Part shown: positions 24,994 to 37,296 of the stretch, one piece after another
Position numbering within the stretch: position 1 is the first letter of the stretch
Layout: each line of letters begins with the position of its first letter
Source of the DNA: Amphiduros pacificus
Taxonomy: Eukaryota > Annelida > Polychaeta > Phyllodocida > Hesionidae
Reading direction: 5' to 3'
DNA length: 64,000 bases
Assembly: GCA_949316495.1 (NCBI GenBank)
Contig: OX439008.1
Coordinates: forward strand, 13,349,532 to 13,413,531
Translations under genes and position numbers: made by a program
Notes under the pieces: model-generated
The model's input: only the letters and a program-made list of their open reading frames with translations
The model's database searches: none
Told to the model about the DNA's origin: nothing

Positions 24994-27900
24994 GTCGGTT
25001 ATCCAAAATTAAAAGTGGTGTTAATCGGGATTTCATATACTCTGCCAAAACGTGATCGCTTTTACAGCCCCAGCAGACTTGCACATCTTGGAAAAAGTCA
25101 CGTGACTATGCATGGGTTCTGGTGGTGGTGTGCGAAGGAGACACTGCCTGTCTTCTGGACCCAGAGTCCTTGTGATTATACCACATCTGTTCCGGTTATT
25201 GAGCACCTTTTTCTCAGATATCAGTCTGGGGCATTGAGACCCTCATCATATCGATTACAAACACAGACAAGGATTCCTTAATGTTTCCTTGTCGTGACTA
25301 TGTACTATATATAAGACATACAGAGAAGAGAAAAGAGCAAACAAGTCTGGCATTAGTTCTCAAATATCACTCTATTCTTCTTCCATACCAAGGAACTACT
25401 TTGCCAGCTGATTCATCTGGAACTTGGTTCTACTTTTAATCGCTCCATCGATGTTTGAAGTAGCTGTGTGTGCACAATTCATCTCATCTTAGATCCATTA
25501 GAGTCCATTTGAATCAATTACATTAATGGTCATTATCTCTAATGCGTAGAATGAATAGTAAAAATGAAACAATAGGATGTTCCAAGAGGTTTTGTCCACA
25601 GCAATGCAATACTTCACATTGACTAAAATTGTTCAACATATGCCGTGTTATCAATCAATATTTGACATATATCTTCCATTACAAGGCCTCGTTATCAAAG
25701 ACCTTGTGTGAAGTAAAAGATATCTGTGAGCAGTCAGCTTATGACACTTCACATAAAGGACAAAAATATCTGCATTTAAACTTGTTTTTTTTCCTGTGCG
25801 GATTATTATGTTACTTATAATTCAACATTGGATAATGAAGCATCATATATTTGTGCAAACATAACTATCTACGCTTTGGTGGCCTTGCTCTTCAGGTATC
25901 AGGAGACAGGAGCAATATTGAATACAGTCCCATAAAACCCTTACAATATCAGTGAGTGCTTATATGACCAATCACATTAAATCGACAGACCAGAAGACAG
26001 TGAATCAAATCAAATAGAAACATTTGTTATTCCCGTATGAAGTTCTTGACAGAGATAATGTACTGTTCAAACAGTGGTATAGGTCTGAGAAAAGGATTAA
26101 ATCTAGGAGCAAGAGATTAAGTCTTGGAGTAGGAGATTAAGAGGACTGGTGTGGTGTCACCGTGTAGCTCCACCAGGGGGCGTATACTGTGGTCAGTGCA
26201 GTAAACTGTGCTATAATCCTAGATGTGCATGGCTTTAAGGGTACATACACCTCCCCTTATCCACCAGCTTGCCATAATTGGTACTGAGGGATTATGGCAA
26301 GTATACCAGGGTCTGCCTCAAGCGACACGTGGGCATTTCTGCTCTCACTTGGTATGCCCGGCCATCTCCGTCAAACAGCGCTCAAACAGGCTCTTGCTAT
26401 GAATATAAGCCCCTATACAGATGCGCAACTAGGCTTTATGCCATTTCCACTCTGGAACAAATACAGGGAGACATATATATGGCAAAACACAGGGGGCACA
26501 TTTCATCAGCTTGGAGTGTTTATATCATGTAGATAGCTAATAGTAGGGCGAGGTCCCACGGTAAAAGATGCCAAGGTTGTTTTCTGGTCCATTGTAATAT
26601 GATCGCAGGATATTTCACGCCTGGTAAAACCCCCTGCCATTGATTGACAGATGGAGGGAAATATCCATTGCTCCACACACTTACCACAATAAGTTTGCAT
26701 AACATTTTCCACTCCACAACCCTTCTGACATCAATTCTTCACTGATATTGTTTCTCAGTTTACCTAAAGAATTGCATGTGAATAAAGCGATTTCAGAATA
26801 TTCGTTGAAAATTAATCTAATAACACGGTGAGTTGAAAGTTTGTTTTATCATTTCATAATGACATGTTCCATAATGCGACCCGAAAAACCTCAGATACAA
26901 TAACCTGAATGCTACATTATGTTGACGTAATGGACATATGTTCAAGAAAACTCCAATTGCAAAAAAATGAAATTAATATTGGTTGTCACATAAAGAAATG
27001 ACATGCAAATATGTTTTTTATACACGAGAACATGATATGATATACAGTATTTTTAATTGGTGATCAAATACTGTCTACTTCTCCGATAAACATAAAATAT
27101 ACTTTTTAAATCCTTGGTAATACTGTCTTGTCTGTAAAGGAAAATTAATATGAAATAATTGGGGTAAAAGGACTCATTGAAATATCTTGAATTTAATTTA
27201 AACCAATCATTCAGAGGTGAGCTATTTTAATAAGATGATCTCACGCAACGTCCTAGATTTAATCATTTATGAATTTTCATGATAAATATAAGATGATGGG
27301 ATGGCGTGATAGAATAAATGTGACGTCTCCTGACCACTAAATCTGCCCATAGTTCAGCACAACTTATCTATCGCGCTGTATACAGATCAAGGGTTATCCA
27401 TGTAAACAAATGTTAATCTAATTAAGGTTATGAATGAATAATCCATTCTCATGAGCTTTTAACAGTAATGCGAATCTAATCACGGAAAAGAAATAAAAAT
27501 CATTCATCATCAATCACATGAGTAAACAGAAAACATTTAAGTTTTCTGCACAATGGCATCTTGTTGTCAGTAATTTGACGAGATGTTTGTTTCCTGACAC
27601 GATATCAGATTATTTCAAAACATGAATCGAAGCTTCTGTCCTTGGTATACAGTGGAAAAGTATCATGTAACTGTTAAAATTAGAATATCTATTGCATCAT
27701 CGTTGCCATCATGTTTTCTGAATTGAAAATAATATCCAGTGGTATTACTGCGTCATTGCAACTGACCTTAGTCGATGATAATGTTATAGTACAAAATGGG
27801 AAGATATCCAAACAAAATAATTAAATGTTCATTGTAAATTTGTCAGAATCTGTACCCCTGAAAATAACGTTCATTACATTGATTTTATAATAACGTATGG

Positions 27901-28459
27901 ATCATATAATGGCGTGAAAATAATTCTTGACTTATTTTAGTCATTAGGTTTGGCAGAAAATATCTCCTTAACAGAAAGGTTATTCAGTCGATCCTTATTT
28001 CTACTTCTGCTGTCATTTAACAAACTATTCTTGTGGGATTAATCAGAATTGACCTTGCTAAAAAAAAGTGATTAAGTGATAGTTGCCACTGGGTGTGGCC
28101 TGATCTGCAGACATTTTTGGACTGATCTAGGAAGGCATTGCCGCATTAAGCATCACTCTCACACCCTCTGTGTCTGGAGCTACTCCATAGAAAACCCAGG
28201 AAACGCCCGACTCATCTCTCACTCCCTGTCCCCGTATGTTCGCCATTGTCAGACACATGACTGAAAGCTTTGACTGGAAACAATACGGTATCCATATATT
28301 ATTTGATAATAATTTTTATCACTTTATTGTTGTCAACTTTTAGTTTGAGTATTTGTTTAAAAATATGCATGTTAAGGAGTATGCAGCTTGGTCAGCCAGA
28401 TATATCAAAAAGCTTCTCCAGGCTGGTATCTGAGATTGAATTTTACACACTCTACCCAT
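24994..28459. other. Unique AT-rich DNA with two candidate non-coding conserved blocks
   Basis: No gene recognised. At 26270-26530 two forward frames (84 and 80 codons) are open at once and the base composition is richer than the flanks. Neither product is familiar, and overlapping openness argues for non-coding conservation or chance. At 27240-27540 homeodomain-type cores are dense (ATTTATGA, TCTAATTAAGG, AATCATTCATC). I propose both as enhancer candidates only. Confidence 0.4.
26170..26183 (+). promoter_or_regulatory. CTCF-type motif CCACCAGGGGGCGT
   Basis: Fits CCASYAGRKGGCRS at 13 of 14 positions; only the last base differs. It lies 90 bp before the base-richer block at 26270-26530. Confidence 0.5.
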
Positions 28460-28556
28460 CCTACCCAATCTATATAGGTCAGTTAATATCCTACCCAATC
28501 TATATAGGTCAGTTTATATCTTACCCAATCTATATAGGTCAGTTTATATCTTATTC
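28460..28556. repeat. 30-bp tandem repeat, about three units
   Basis: CTACCCAATCTATATAGG begins at 28461 and 28491, and in a variant form at 28521, giving a 30-bp period. The copies are nearly identical. Confidence 0.92.
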
Positions 28557-28655
28557 ATCCCTTCTTCTTTTATACATCCAGATATCATTTTTTACTTTAT
28601 TGAATGTACCTATAAACACCAACACAGGGTAATTTTGATTGGTCTGTTAGAATGT

Positions 28656-29180
28656 GAGGGCTATGTTGAGGGCTATGTTGAGGGCTTTGTTGAGGACTAT
28701 GTTGAGGACTATGTTGAGGGCTATGTTGATGGATATGTTGATGGCTATGTTGAGGGCTATGTTGAGGGCTATGTTGAGGGCTCTGTTGAGGGTTATGTTG
28801 AGGGCTCTGTTGAGGGCTATGTTGAGGGCTCTGTTGAGGGCTCTGTTGAGGGCTCTGTTGAGGGCTCTGTTGAGGGCTATGTTGATGGCTCTGTTGAGGG
28901 CTATGTTGAGGGCTCTGTTGAGGACTATGTTGAGGGCTATATTGATGGTTATGTTGAGGGCTATGTTGAGGGCTATGTTGAGGGCTATGTTGAGGGCTCT
29001 GTTGAAGGCTCTGTTGAGGACTCTGTTGAGGGCTATGTTGAGGGCTATGTTGAGGGCTATGTTGAGGGCTATGTTGAGGGCTCTGTTTAGGGCTATATTG
29101 AGGGCTATGTTGAGGGCTATGTTGAGGGCTATGTTGAGGGCTATGTTGAGGGCTATGTTGAGGGCTCTGTTGAGGGCTTT
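28656..29180. repeat. 12-bp minisatellite GAGGGCTATGTT / GAGGGCTCTGTT
   Basis: About 44 units with a two-state position (TAT or TCT) and occasional GATGGC or GAGGAC variants. Because the period is a multiple of three and the unit is stop-free in most registers, frames of 151-206 codons stay open on both strands (EGYVEGYV, RAMLRAML, SPQHSPQH, NIALNIAL). These are not genes. Confidence 0.96.
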
Positions 29181-31164
29181 GGCCTCTGCCGTGTCTTCCC
29201 ACTGAGTTCCCCTAGCTATCTCCATCCAGATGTACGTTTTGACCTTTTGTGCAGCCACTTCAGCCACCTAATAACGTGCCATCGCTTGGGCTGATTACAC
29301 ACCTGAGGCGTGAAAAACACTACACAAAACATGTGCAAAAATGGCGCAAGTGAGATCTTTTTTGGCATCGATTTTACCACTATCGATTCTTTATCTATTG
29401 AGGTAATAATGCCCAAGCGAATCAACATTTGGACTTCTTTTCACAAGATGGAACAGTTGCTTGGTTCGAACCAATTATCAACAATTTTACTCTTGATTAT
29501 CAGGCTTTTTATGTGAATAAAATGAGCGATAGATTGTTGATATAATATTTCATTCACTGCACTTCCTTTGCTGTGTAATAGCATGGGTGATGGGAACAAG
29601 TAACGCAATCAGCCAGCAAGCAGCTATGAGTAGTACCTTATCCCGAACATATGGTGAGACAAACATGCCCCAAATCAGAACTCAACGCCCCTGAGTAGTC
29701 AGACCTGCTCATCACACGACAAATACCACACAACTGCCACAGCATCAATGCCAATCAGCTGTACATCACAAAACGTATCTAGCACTAGTGATGTGTGAAG
29801 TAAAAATATGTTTTTATTGCTATTATGTGGTCTGCAGACCTATCTACAACATCCATCAATGTTTAATGCTATGGGTATATGTAATGGTTATTGTCTTATG
29901 GTGTGATGCTGTGAGACCGTTTGGCACACTTAGCCTTGTACTACAATATGGTCCCCTGACATTGTCTCTGTCTCACAAATATATTCTGTCTGCTTTCCAT
30001 CTCCCCTCTCCCCTGCTTTTAAAGGGCCCGTCTTGTTTGATCCATACCCATATCTGATAAATATTGTATTAAACCATTGTAGGAACCATAAACGCAATGC
30101 ATAATTACTTACCGGTATGGATTATTTACGTATATAATAATACATTCATCAAGGTCATGGCTAGATTGGTATTTGATTTATTTATTTATCTAAAATTTAA
30201 ATGAAGTTGTGTTCAGGATATCTTAGTATCAACTTGATCAGGAATGAATTGATTTATCAGCGAAGGGGAAGGTCAATGACTGTGGTATATAGCTGATGTT
30301 GTTATGCTCAAGTCATCCCTTGATTCCCCTAAGTCTCCTATCGGGGTCTCCCACCCACAATATCGGGCTTTGTCCTTGTCAAAAGTCATGCTTAAGCAGA
30401 CAGACAACTGTTTGAGAAGCATCACTCATGGCAAGACAGGAGATCATTTTTCTGTGAAGCAATTCATCATTCCGGACAGGCTGCGTTGTCAGATGGTTCT
30501 CTTCTTGTATCCTTTATGTGCTGTGTTGCGCTAGTCTCCACATAATGCCCACCAAACTCCCGTATTCTGGCGGCACTTTGATCAGCCTGTCGGCCCCTTT
30601 GATCTCACAGGTGAGTCAGGCTCTGGTCAGTCTCCTGATAACTCATCTACATTTCCCAGACGTCTTAAGGACTGGCATAGTCATGTCAGGCTTCATTGTG
30701 CGACCACCAACCGCCCCAACTGTGTGGCCAAGTTCTTCTCTGTGTGCTTTGTAAGGCCAGCCTAAATATTTATGAAGCACCTGATTGGAATCTAAATATT
30801 GTCGGAGCAGACGGTGCAGCCAGAATTAAGTGGAACTGTCCCTTTATCACATTGAGTTGTCATTGTTTGGCTGAGCGTTTGGATGGGCACGGGTGGCCCT
30901 CAAGTAGACTCTGACAAGATGCATCTATCTACCTGCCCATGTTTTGCTATGTACTGTATAAGCCAATCAAAACTCCATCTGAGATCTACTCCGCTACTCA
31001 TACCACATCCTCATCTTCCTCTCTATATATCGTTATCTCCTTCCAAGAAGAGCACTTCCTGCTGACCATATATTTCAATAAATCAAATGTCAACGAATTA
31101 TCTTCTCGTGTGCCACTTCCCATCGCTCTGTTAATTCTGCATAATATTGCATAATATTGATATA
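29181..31164. other. Unique DNA with a base-richer island (30500-30920)
   Basis: No gene recognised. The island holds overlapping forward frames of 60-78 codons with no domain, and phrases such as GCCTAAATATTTATGAAGCAC. It may be a conserved regulatory block. A CAG/GTGAGT donor-like string lies near 30609, but no coding exon ends there convincingly. Confidence 0.4.
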
Positions 31165-31179
31165 TTTTAGTACAGACAG

Positions 31180-31243
<64 letters not shown>

Positions 31244-31305
31244 CCTATCCTATCGGTAATTTTGTTTCCTCCTGGCTTTATTCATGAATCAGATTACATA
31301 CCAAG

Positions 31306-31345
<40 letters not shown>

Positions 31346-31360
31346 CTGTCTGTACTAAAA
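31165..31360. repeat. (TA)n hairpin locus with inverted arms and patched-in local copies
   Basis: Perfect 17-base inverted arms (TTTTAGTACAGACAGCT at 31165-31181 and its complement at 31344-31360) enclose two (TA)n tracts (31182-31240 and 31309-31343). Between the tracts, 31247-31276 is an exact copy of 31778-31807 and 31274-31310 an exact copy of 31984-32020, joined at a shared GGC. The 176 bases lying between those two sources are absent from the copy. Confidence 0.9.
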
Positions 31361-31640
31361 TGTCTGTATGTATGTATGTATTTGTGTTTTGATATTCTGT
31401 TATGACCGAACAAAACTAACTTTAGTGAAATCTCAATGATTTCATTTGTTATTTTGCTGTTGTCTTTGGTTTTTAAAGAAGTTATAAATGAAACAACACT
31501 TGTCCAGGGACCGAAAGGGTAAAATGAAGACAAATTAATATCTATCTGATCCATATCTTTAAAAAAAACATACAGCAGAGTAATCCTATTGAAAACAGGC
31601 ATTGAGCACGCTATGAAAAGTGCACACTTCAGGCAGAGGA
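31361..31640. other. Unique AT-rich DNA
   Basis: Only a short ATGTATGTATGTA run at 31365-31380 beside the hairpin locus is visible. Confidence 0.5.
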
Positions 31641-32062
31641 ATGTGTGGTCGTGAAAGCGGATGGTAAGCAGCTGTATAATGTGCTATACCGGCGCTTATC
31701 ACCCTTCACTGCCAGTGTTTGTCCCGTCTGCTCTATCTTTTCTACTCAACAGGAAACCAGCGGTGATGCAAATCCTAATCCTATCGGTAATTTTGTTTCC
31801 TCCTGGCCGATAATCCCTCAAGTAAATCCTTCTTCATTAGCGGGACTTATGCGGGAGGACGGGCAGACAATAGCGGGCCTAGCCGCATCATTAGGCTCCC
31901 TGCCAAACTCTTCCCACTTGTTGGACTGGCACCAATGCTTGATAACACCACACTGCTATCCTACCTTCAGACATTATCATCACGGCTTTATTCATGAATC
32001 AGATTACATACCAAGATTATCTCATGGAGATGAGGCCACAAGAAAGACCAGGAAGTCTTAAT
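31641..32062. other. Base-richer island, donor of the patches at 31.25 kb
   Basis: A 138-codon forward frame (31645-32061) spans the island but shows no domain. The composition is clearly less AT-rich than the flanks, with phrases such as TTCATTAGCGGGACTTATGC and ATTCATGAATCAG. I read it as a candidate conserved regulatory element, perhaps with a chance frame. The possibility that it is an unrecognised coding exon remains. Confidence 0.35.
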
Positions 32063-33802
32063 AGCCAACCAAAGTACCTTAAAAATCTGTTTATAATACT
32101 ACCCTCAGTTTTCATTTTTTCAGTTGTGTATTATATATAGATAGGATAGAATATACGAGACCGTCATTCTCGTTTTATCTGAAAAAATACCATTCATATG
32201 AAATATTGATATTTTGTAAATTTATTGATTCAGGTAAAAGTGTGAAGGTAAATTATGAACATACTGTACTATGCAATATGCGACACTTCACTACCATTTA
32301 TGATTGAAATCCTTCATTCTGCAATTCCAACATATCAAAACATTAAAATCAATTGACAGGAGCTTTACTTCATAGATAAATTTAACCATCTGAGTATTAT
32401 TATATTAAATATATGAAAACCTAATTTGCCTCGTTTATTTTATCATTGTCTCTTGTTTTTTGTCGGTCCCTAATCACACACCATTATAATGGAGCTAAAA
32501 GATATGACTTTACATGTCTAGGGTCTAACAGTGTTGTCCTTAATCCTCGGAGTTGATTATGAAATCGTATTTTATATTGTCCTATCAGATATTTCATCTT
32601 ATAATCCGTCTACACGCCACAGTTGTGCTAATCGTATTTTTATTGTGAGAGTTGACCCCTGTGGATGTCATTTGCATAGCAATGGTTGAGATGCAATGTA
32701 CCACCATGACAATAACTACCAGGGGTAAATTTATGGCAGCAGATCTGAATAACAAGCCTCGCCAACATGTCAATCATACCGGACAACTCAGCTGCAGAGC
32801 TGCAAGAGTGCATAAAACATCTTCACCTTGGATTACTGCAGCATATGCATGTGACGCTCTGCTCAGTTATTGTACCAAATACACAATTTAAAATTTATGT
32901 TCCTCATTCATTTAGATGTAAGATGAACACTGTACAATTAACACTGTCTCTGTGGTTGAAAGTCAGTAAATACCTCTTTCAGTGCTTTACATAGAAGTGT
33001 GGTGATAGCGATGCCAAGCGTGACCTATAAGGCAAAGTACAGGTCGGTGCACTGAGAATCATACCAGCTTGTTGCCCTTAACTCCCACAGCAAAAACTTT
33101 CACATGATAGTACTACTAGCATAGACAAATCATAATTTCTGAGAAAATATCGAATAAACATGTTCATATAGGTTCCATATTTTATTTTTATAAATCATTC
33201 TTCGTATATGACATTTGGGCATGAATAACGTAAACAGACATTTAGATTGTTCAGATAATGAATTGAAATATGATGCTTTTATTGGTTTGATTTTGCATAT
33301 ATGGTTGATAATAAGACAACAGGTCTTTATTCCATGCCACTGTAGACACACTATGATGGACGAGGAGCAGTTTGCAATGTGATTATAATACATTGATTAA
33401 CACTGAAGGGTAGAGTATCAATGCCAAAAACTGCATAATGCTATCAACAATGATTGTTTATTCTCCTCTCAAATTGAATTAAAATAACATACGTCAATTT
33501 AGATTTCCATAACTATCGTCCTGGAAATTAAATCTTGTCCATGCCAGGCATTTATCAGATGAGCTATAATAGTGGGATCTCTGCTAATTTGCATCTCATC
33601 TGCATATGCTGTCTGCCACACTGCATTGATGCACTATCTACGCTGTCCAAATCGTTAGACTCTTAAGCTCATTTTCATAAATCATTCAAAGTCTCTTTTT
33701 GTCCAAATGGATATTTATCTAATAATAACTTATATTCATGTATTTTTACAGTTACTTTCCGTCGTATTTACAAATCACAAATCATTTCCTGATTATCCTA
33801 TA
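32063..33802. other. Unique AT-rich DNA
   Basis: No gene or repeat recognised. Short frames at 32652-32994 (forward) and 33130-33393 (reverse) carry no motif. Confidence 0.5.
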
Positions 33803-33882
33803 TTTTGTGTGATATCCAACATGACATTTTGTGTGATATCCAGTATGACCTTTTTGTGTGATATCCAGTATGACCTTTCAGC
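33803..33882. repeat. 24/25-bp tandem repeat, three units
   Basis: TTGTGTGATATCCA recurs at 33805, 33829 and 33854, each followed by ACATGAC or GTATGACC. Confidence 0.88.
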
Positions 33883-34554
33883 ATGATACAAGCTTGCTCT
33901 TAATATACTTCACGTTCACTTTGATCTCAGACATTTGATATGTAAGAATATGGAGAATTGCCACAGCCGCTTGGAGCTCTGGATACTAAATATCGCGATG
34001 ATTTTTGAGCAGTTGAAAGGTACGGTCATGGCTGTGTTGTCATAGGCACAAAGGTGCTTGTCGGGGGCTGGGGCAGGCGAGGGGTGTGCTGAACCAGTGT
34101 GGTAAGGGTCACTGATAACAGCTGTGACACCAGACATAAAACAACCACTGAATCAACATCTCCCCACATTCCACAAGCTCCCCTTTCTGCACAGGAGACA
34201 TCACAGGCACAACTCTTCACAGATATGGTATCAACTCTGCAACATTTCAAGGAAAGTTCCTCAGACTTTGTGGCCAACTAATTCATCATCCCGGAACTCG
34301 GTGTCCGGTGAGATTTTTATGACTTCTTCTTTGGAGAGTATCGTAAATTCTTTAGCCGCTGTGCAAGTTGTTGTGATACTGTTATGGTTTGAAAGTTGTG
34401 AGCGGAAAAGACTTGGCGTGGCAAACAGAATATCTGGTATTATTTGTGGCAGACGGCATTAAAGAGAACTCGTGTGTAGTACTACAGACAGAAAAGAATA
34501 ATTGGACAGTCTTTGAGAGCAATTCACTAAACACATTTTACACCCATTTAATGT
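33883..34554. other. Unique DNA, partly open on both strands
   Basis: 34026-34462 is open in several frames on both strands (83 codons reverse, 112 forward) without any domain. Probably chance in a base-richer patch. Nothing else seen. Confidence 0.45.
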
Positions 34555-34905
34555 AGTTTCTGCACACCCAAGGAAAGTTTCCGCACACTCAGTGAATGCA
34601 ATTTCTGCACACCTACGAAACGTTTCTGCACACTCAGGGAAAGTTTCTGTACACCCAGTGAATGTAATTTCTGCACAACCAGAGGAAATTAGTGCACATT
34701 TAGTGAATGTAATTGCTGCACACCCAGGACACTCTGCACACACAGAGAAAGTTTCTGCACACTCAGTGAATGTAGCTTCTGCACACACAGAGAACGTTTC
34801 TGCACACTCAGTAAATGTAGCTTCTGCAGACACATAGAACGTTTCTGCACACTCAGTGAATGTAGCTTCTGCACGCATAGAGAAAGTTTCTGCACACTAA
34901 CATGC
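34555..34905. repeat. 45-bp higher-order minisatellite
   Basis: TTTCTGCACACTCAGTGAA and TGTAGCTTCTGCACACA-type subunits of about 21-24 bp alternate to give a 45-bp higher-order unit, clearest after 34745. The first part (34555-34740) is more diverged. The 45-bp unit is 15 codons, so reverse frames of 139 and 68 codons read repeated AEATFTECAETF-type peptides. This is a repeat artefact. Confidence 0.9.
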
Positions 34906-37127
34906 AGTTTCTGTGCAGTGTTTATTCATTCATACAGGAATTAATCAAATTATCCTCAATACATTCTCAAGGGTCCTGTGCAACTTCACACATTCCCAAC
35001 CGTCAACATGATATTTTAATAGACGGACCAGTCAGTCGTACCAGTCAGTACTTTAGACTCCTCTTTTAGGAGTGTGTATTTACTATGTAACATAGGTTAT
35101 TCTATCTGGAGCAGAAGTCTGGGGGGACTTCTCACAAAGTCTGGTTACAGCTTTAGACAGATGCATCGACATCTGCAGAATATGTAGCGAGGTACCTGCT
35201 ACTCTTTGCTTCATCAATTTACATGGCATCATACTGGCCAAGCATTGGCTCTGATCTCTGGTGTAAATATTGATGATATCGGGTATCTCCTAACATTATA
35301 TAACATAACAGATAGTATCCCTGTATATTTATTCTCAGACGTGTCCCTAAAGCTTATCGCCATGACGACTGAATAGTATGATTAGAACTCTTGCCTTAAT
35401 CTGCTAAATTTGTAATATCTTATACTGATAATCTGTTGCCAAGAATATGCAAATCATCCCAATGCGTGGACTAATTATGTGAAAAATTAGCTGATACATT
35501 CCATTAATCTAGATAAATAGAGGATTCTAGAGATAATCCTACATTTGTCTTATATGGCTCATATCCTATTCCCCATCTACTCGCGCAGAAAATGGACTTA
35601 CTTATCAGGTTAATCTATCCCGGGTAAAGGGAGAAATCTGCAATCTAAAACCAATGCATACAAATATGTTCTTTTTGTGGGAACCTTTTTTTTTTCTTTC
35701 AATCTGTTCCATTTATTTTGGTCCATTACAAATGTGATTTGAAATATATAAAAAACCGTTTATGTTGGGAAGCTGGTGTCTATAGCAAGAGAACAATGCC
35801 AGTCTATTGTTGGAGCCCATCACATTGCAAATTATCAATAAGACATAGTCACCCCCGTTTAATAAATCTTGATCATTCTGCGCAGTCATGATGCGCATGC
35901 CCCAATAATTTGGCTTTGACACATCACCTATTGCGTGACAGGGCGCTGGTGTTAATGCACGATTCACAATCGCAAGATTAATCGCTCTTCTTGCCTCTAC
36001 TATTATTCATCTAGAGGACTTCTTGTGATGCAGCAAATTGGGAATAAATACGAAGTAGCTGCATGTACTATGTGCCCACTACAGTTATGCCGTAATAAGA
36101 GCTTTTGTTATGCAACTAGAGAATACACAAGAGGTCGTGTTTGTACATCCCCAACTCTTAATTATCGCCCACCAATGCTGCATTCTAGGAAAACGTTCTT
36201 TAATTTTGGCTATTTGAGTAATTAGCACTTGTCTATTGATAATAAGCGCCCCCTTGGGGTAAGTAGTGATTAGCATTTACTGTGAATGCCAGTCTGGTTC
36301 CATTTCTTTTCAGTGAATGAACTAACAAACAAGGCTCAACTCTAAAAAAAACATTCTCTCTCTGAAACAAAATATTACATGCTGACAATCGAGCCCAAGA
36401 AAAGATGTACTTGATACATAAGACTATATTAAGACTCATGGATATAAGTCTGTGCAGCACTGTATCTTCTTGCACAATACATTATTCATATGACAAGAAG
36501 GTCATTATGTGAATCGTTTACTTTGAAGCAAAAATGCTTACTTTCGAAATCCGATTCCAAAGTCAAATAAATGGAAAATGTACAAAACTCATTATGAATG
36601 ATAGGTGAAATGCTTCCTCAGTAACAATGGTCTCATTTGAAAGACATGTCAATCATCCAGAGAACACGTTTGGTCAATACTCCACATATCACGAGACAAA
36701 TATGACATGCATCCTGAGGAATACAAGGCTTCCATCGTGTGACTTTATTATCACTTTCCCTCTTATGAATATCTTCAGTAATAGCCCAAAGTAATGAAAC
36801 AATTGCAGGTCAGTACCACAAGGGACGGGGCATGTCTTGGATATAGTATATAGCTGATTGATTCACATTTCTTGACCTTTTGTCTTCAGCATGCCAGCAA
36901 ATTACACAGCAAATCCAAAAAGCCACCATGGCTATGGGTGTCCTACTGACAGCTCGACTCAAACCGGGAACTCAACCCAGGAGGTCCTCCCACGCAAATC
37001 ACCTCACAGGTCTGCTCTCTAACAAACATACTCATCTCAGTTTGAATAACAAGTTGTATCCAAATTTCCAAGAGATTTTTGATAATGTTGTGATATATTT
37101 CATTGATAATCATACAATTATCATGGG
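34906..37127. other. Unique AT-rich DNA
   Basis: No gene recognised. It includes a weak reverse-strand CTCF-like motif at 36246-36259 and short frames on both strands around 36000-36475 without motifs. Confidence 0.5.
36246..36259 (-). promoter_or_regulatory. Weak CTCF-like motif (CCCCAAGGGGGCGC on the reverse strand)
   Basis: Matches the core at 12 of 14 positions; the AGGGGGCGC half is intact. Confidence 0.3.
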
Positions 37128-37296
37128 CAGTGGCGTAGCTACAGCCCCCCCCCCCCCCCAACATAATTTTTTTTTTTAATAGCACTTTGGGGCTGCAGGC
37201 GGATATGGGGTGATAGGTATGTGGACAAGTAGTCATGGACCCCAACATATCCAGATTTCAGCCCCCCCCCTTCAGAAAATTCTGGCTACACCACTG
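37128..37296. mobile_element. hAT-type MITE, about 169 bp
   Basis: The ends form terminal inverted repeats: CAGTGGCGTAGCTA at the left, and CAGTGGTGTAGCCA read inward from the right (12 of 14 identical). The bases immediately outside are ATGGG on both sides, consistent with a 5-bp target duplication; hAT elements usually make 8 bp, so the duplication may have decayed. CAGTGGCGTAGC ends are typical of non-autonomous hAT elements in animals. The interior has a C15 run followed by poly-T, plus a second C9-10 run, and no coding capacity. Confidence 0.75.

Noticed and set aside
28597-29267. Four long frames (151-206 codons) on both strands
   Set aside because: All are translations of one 12-bp repeat; openness in several frames at once is the mark of a stop-free repeat.
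34459-34895. Cysteine-containing repeat protein (AEATFTECAETF)
   Set aside because: The 45-bp minisatellite read in frame; no start context, no domain, and the pattern decays with the DNA repeat.
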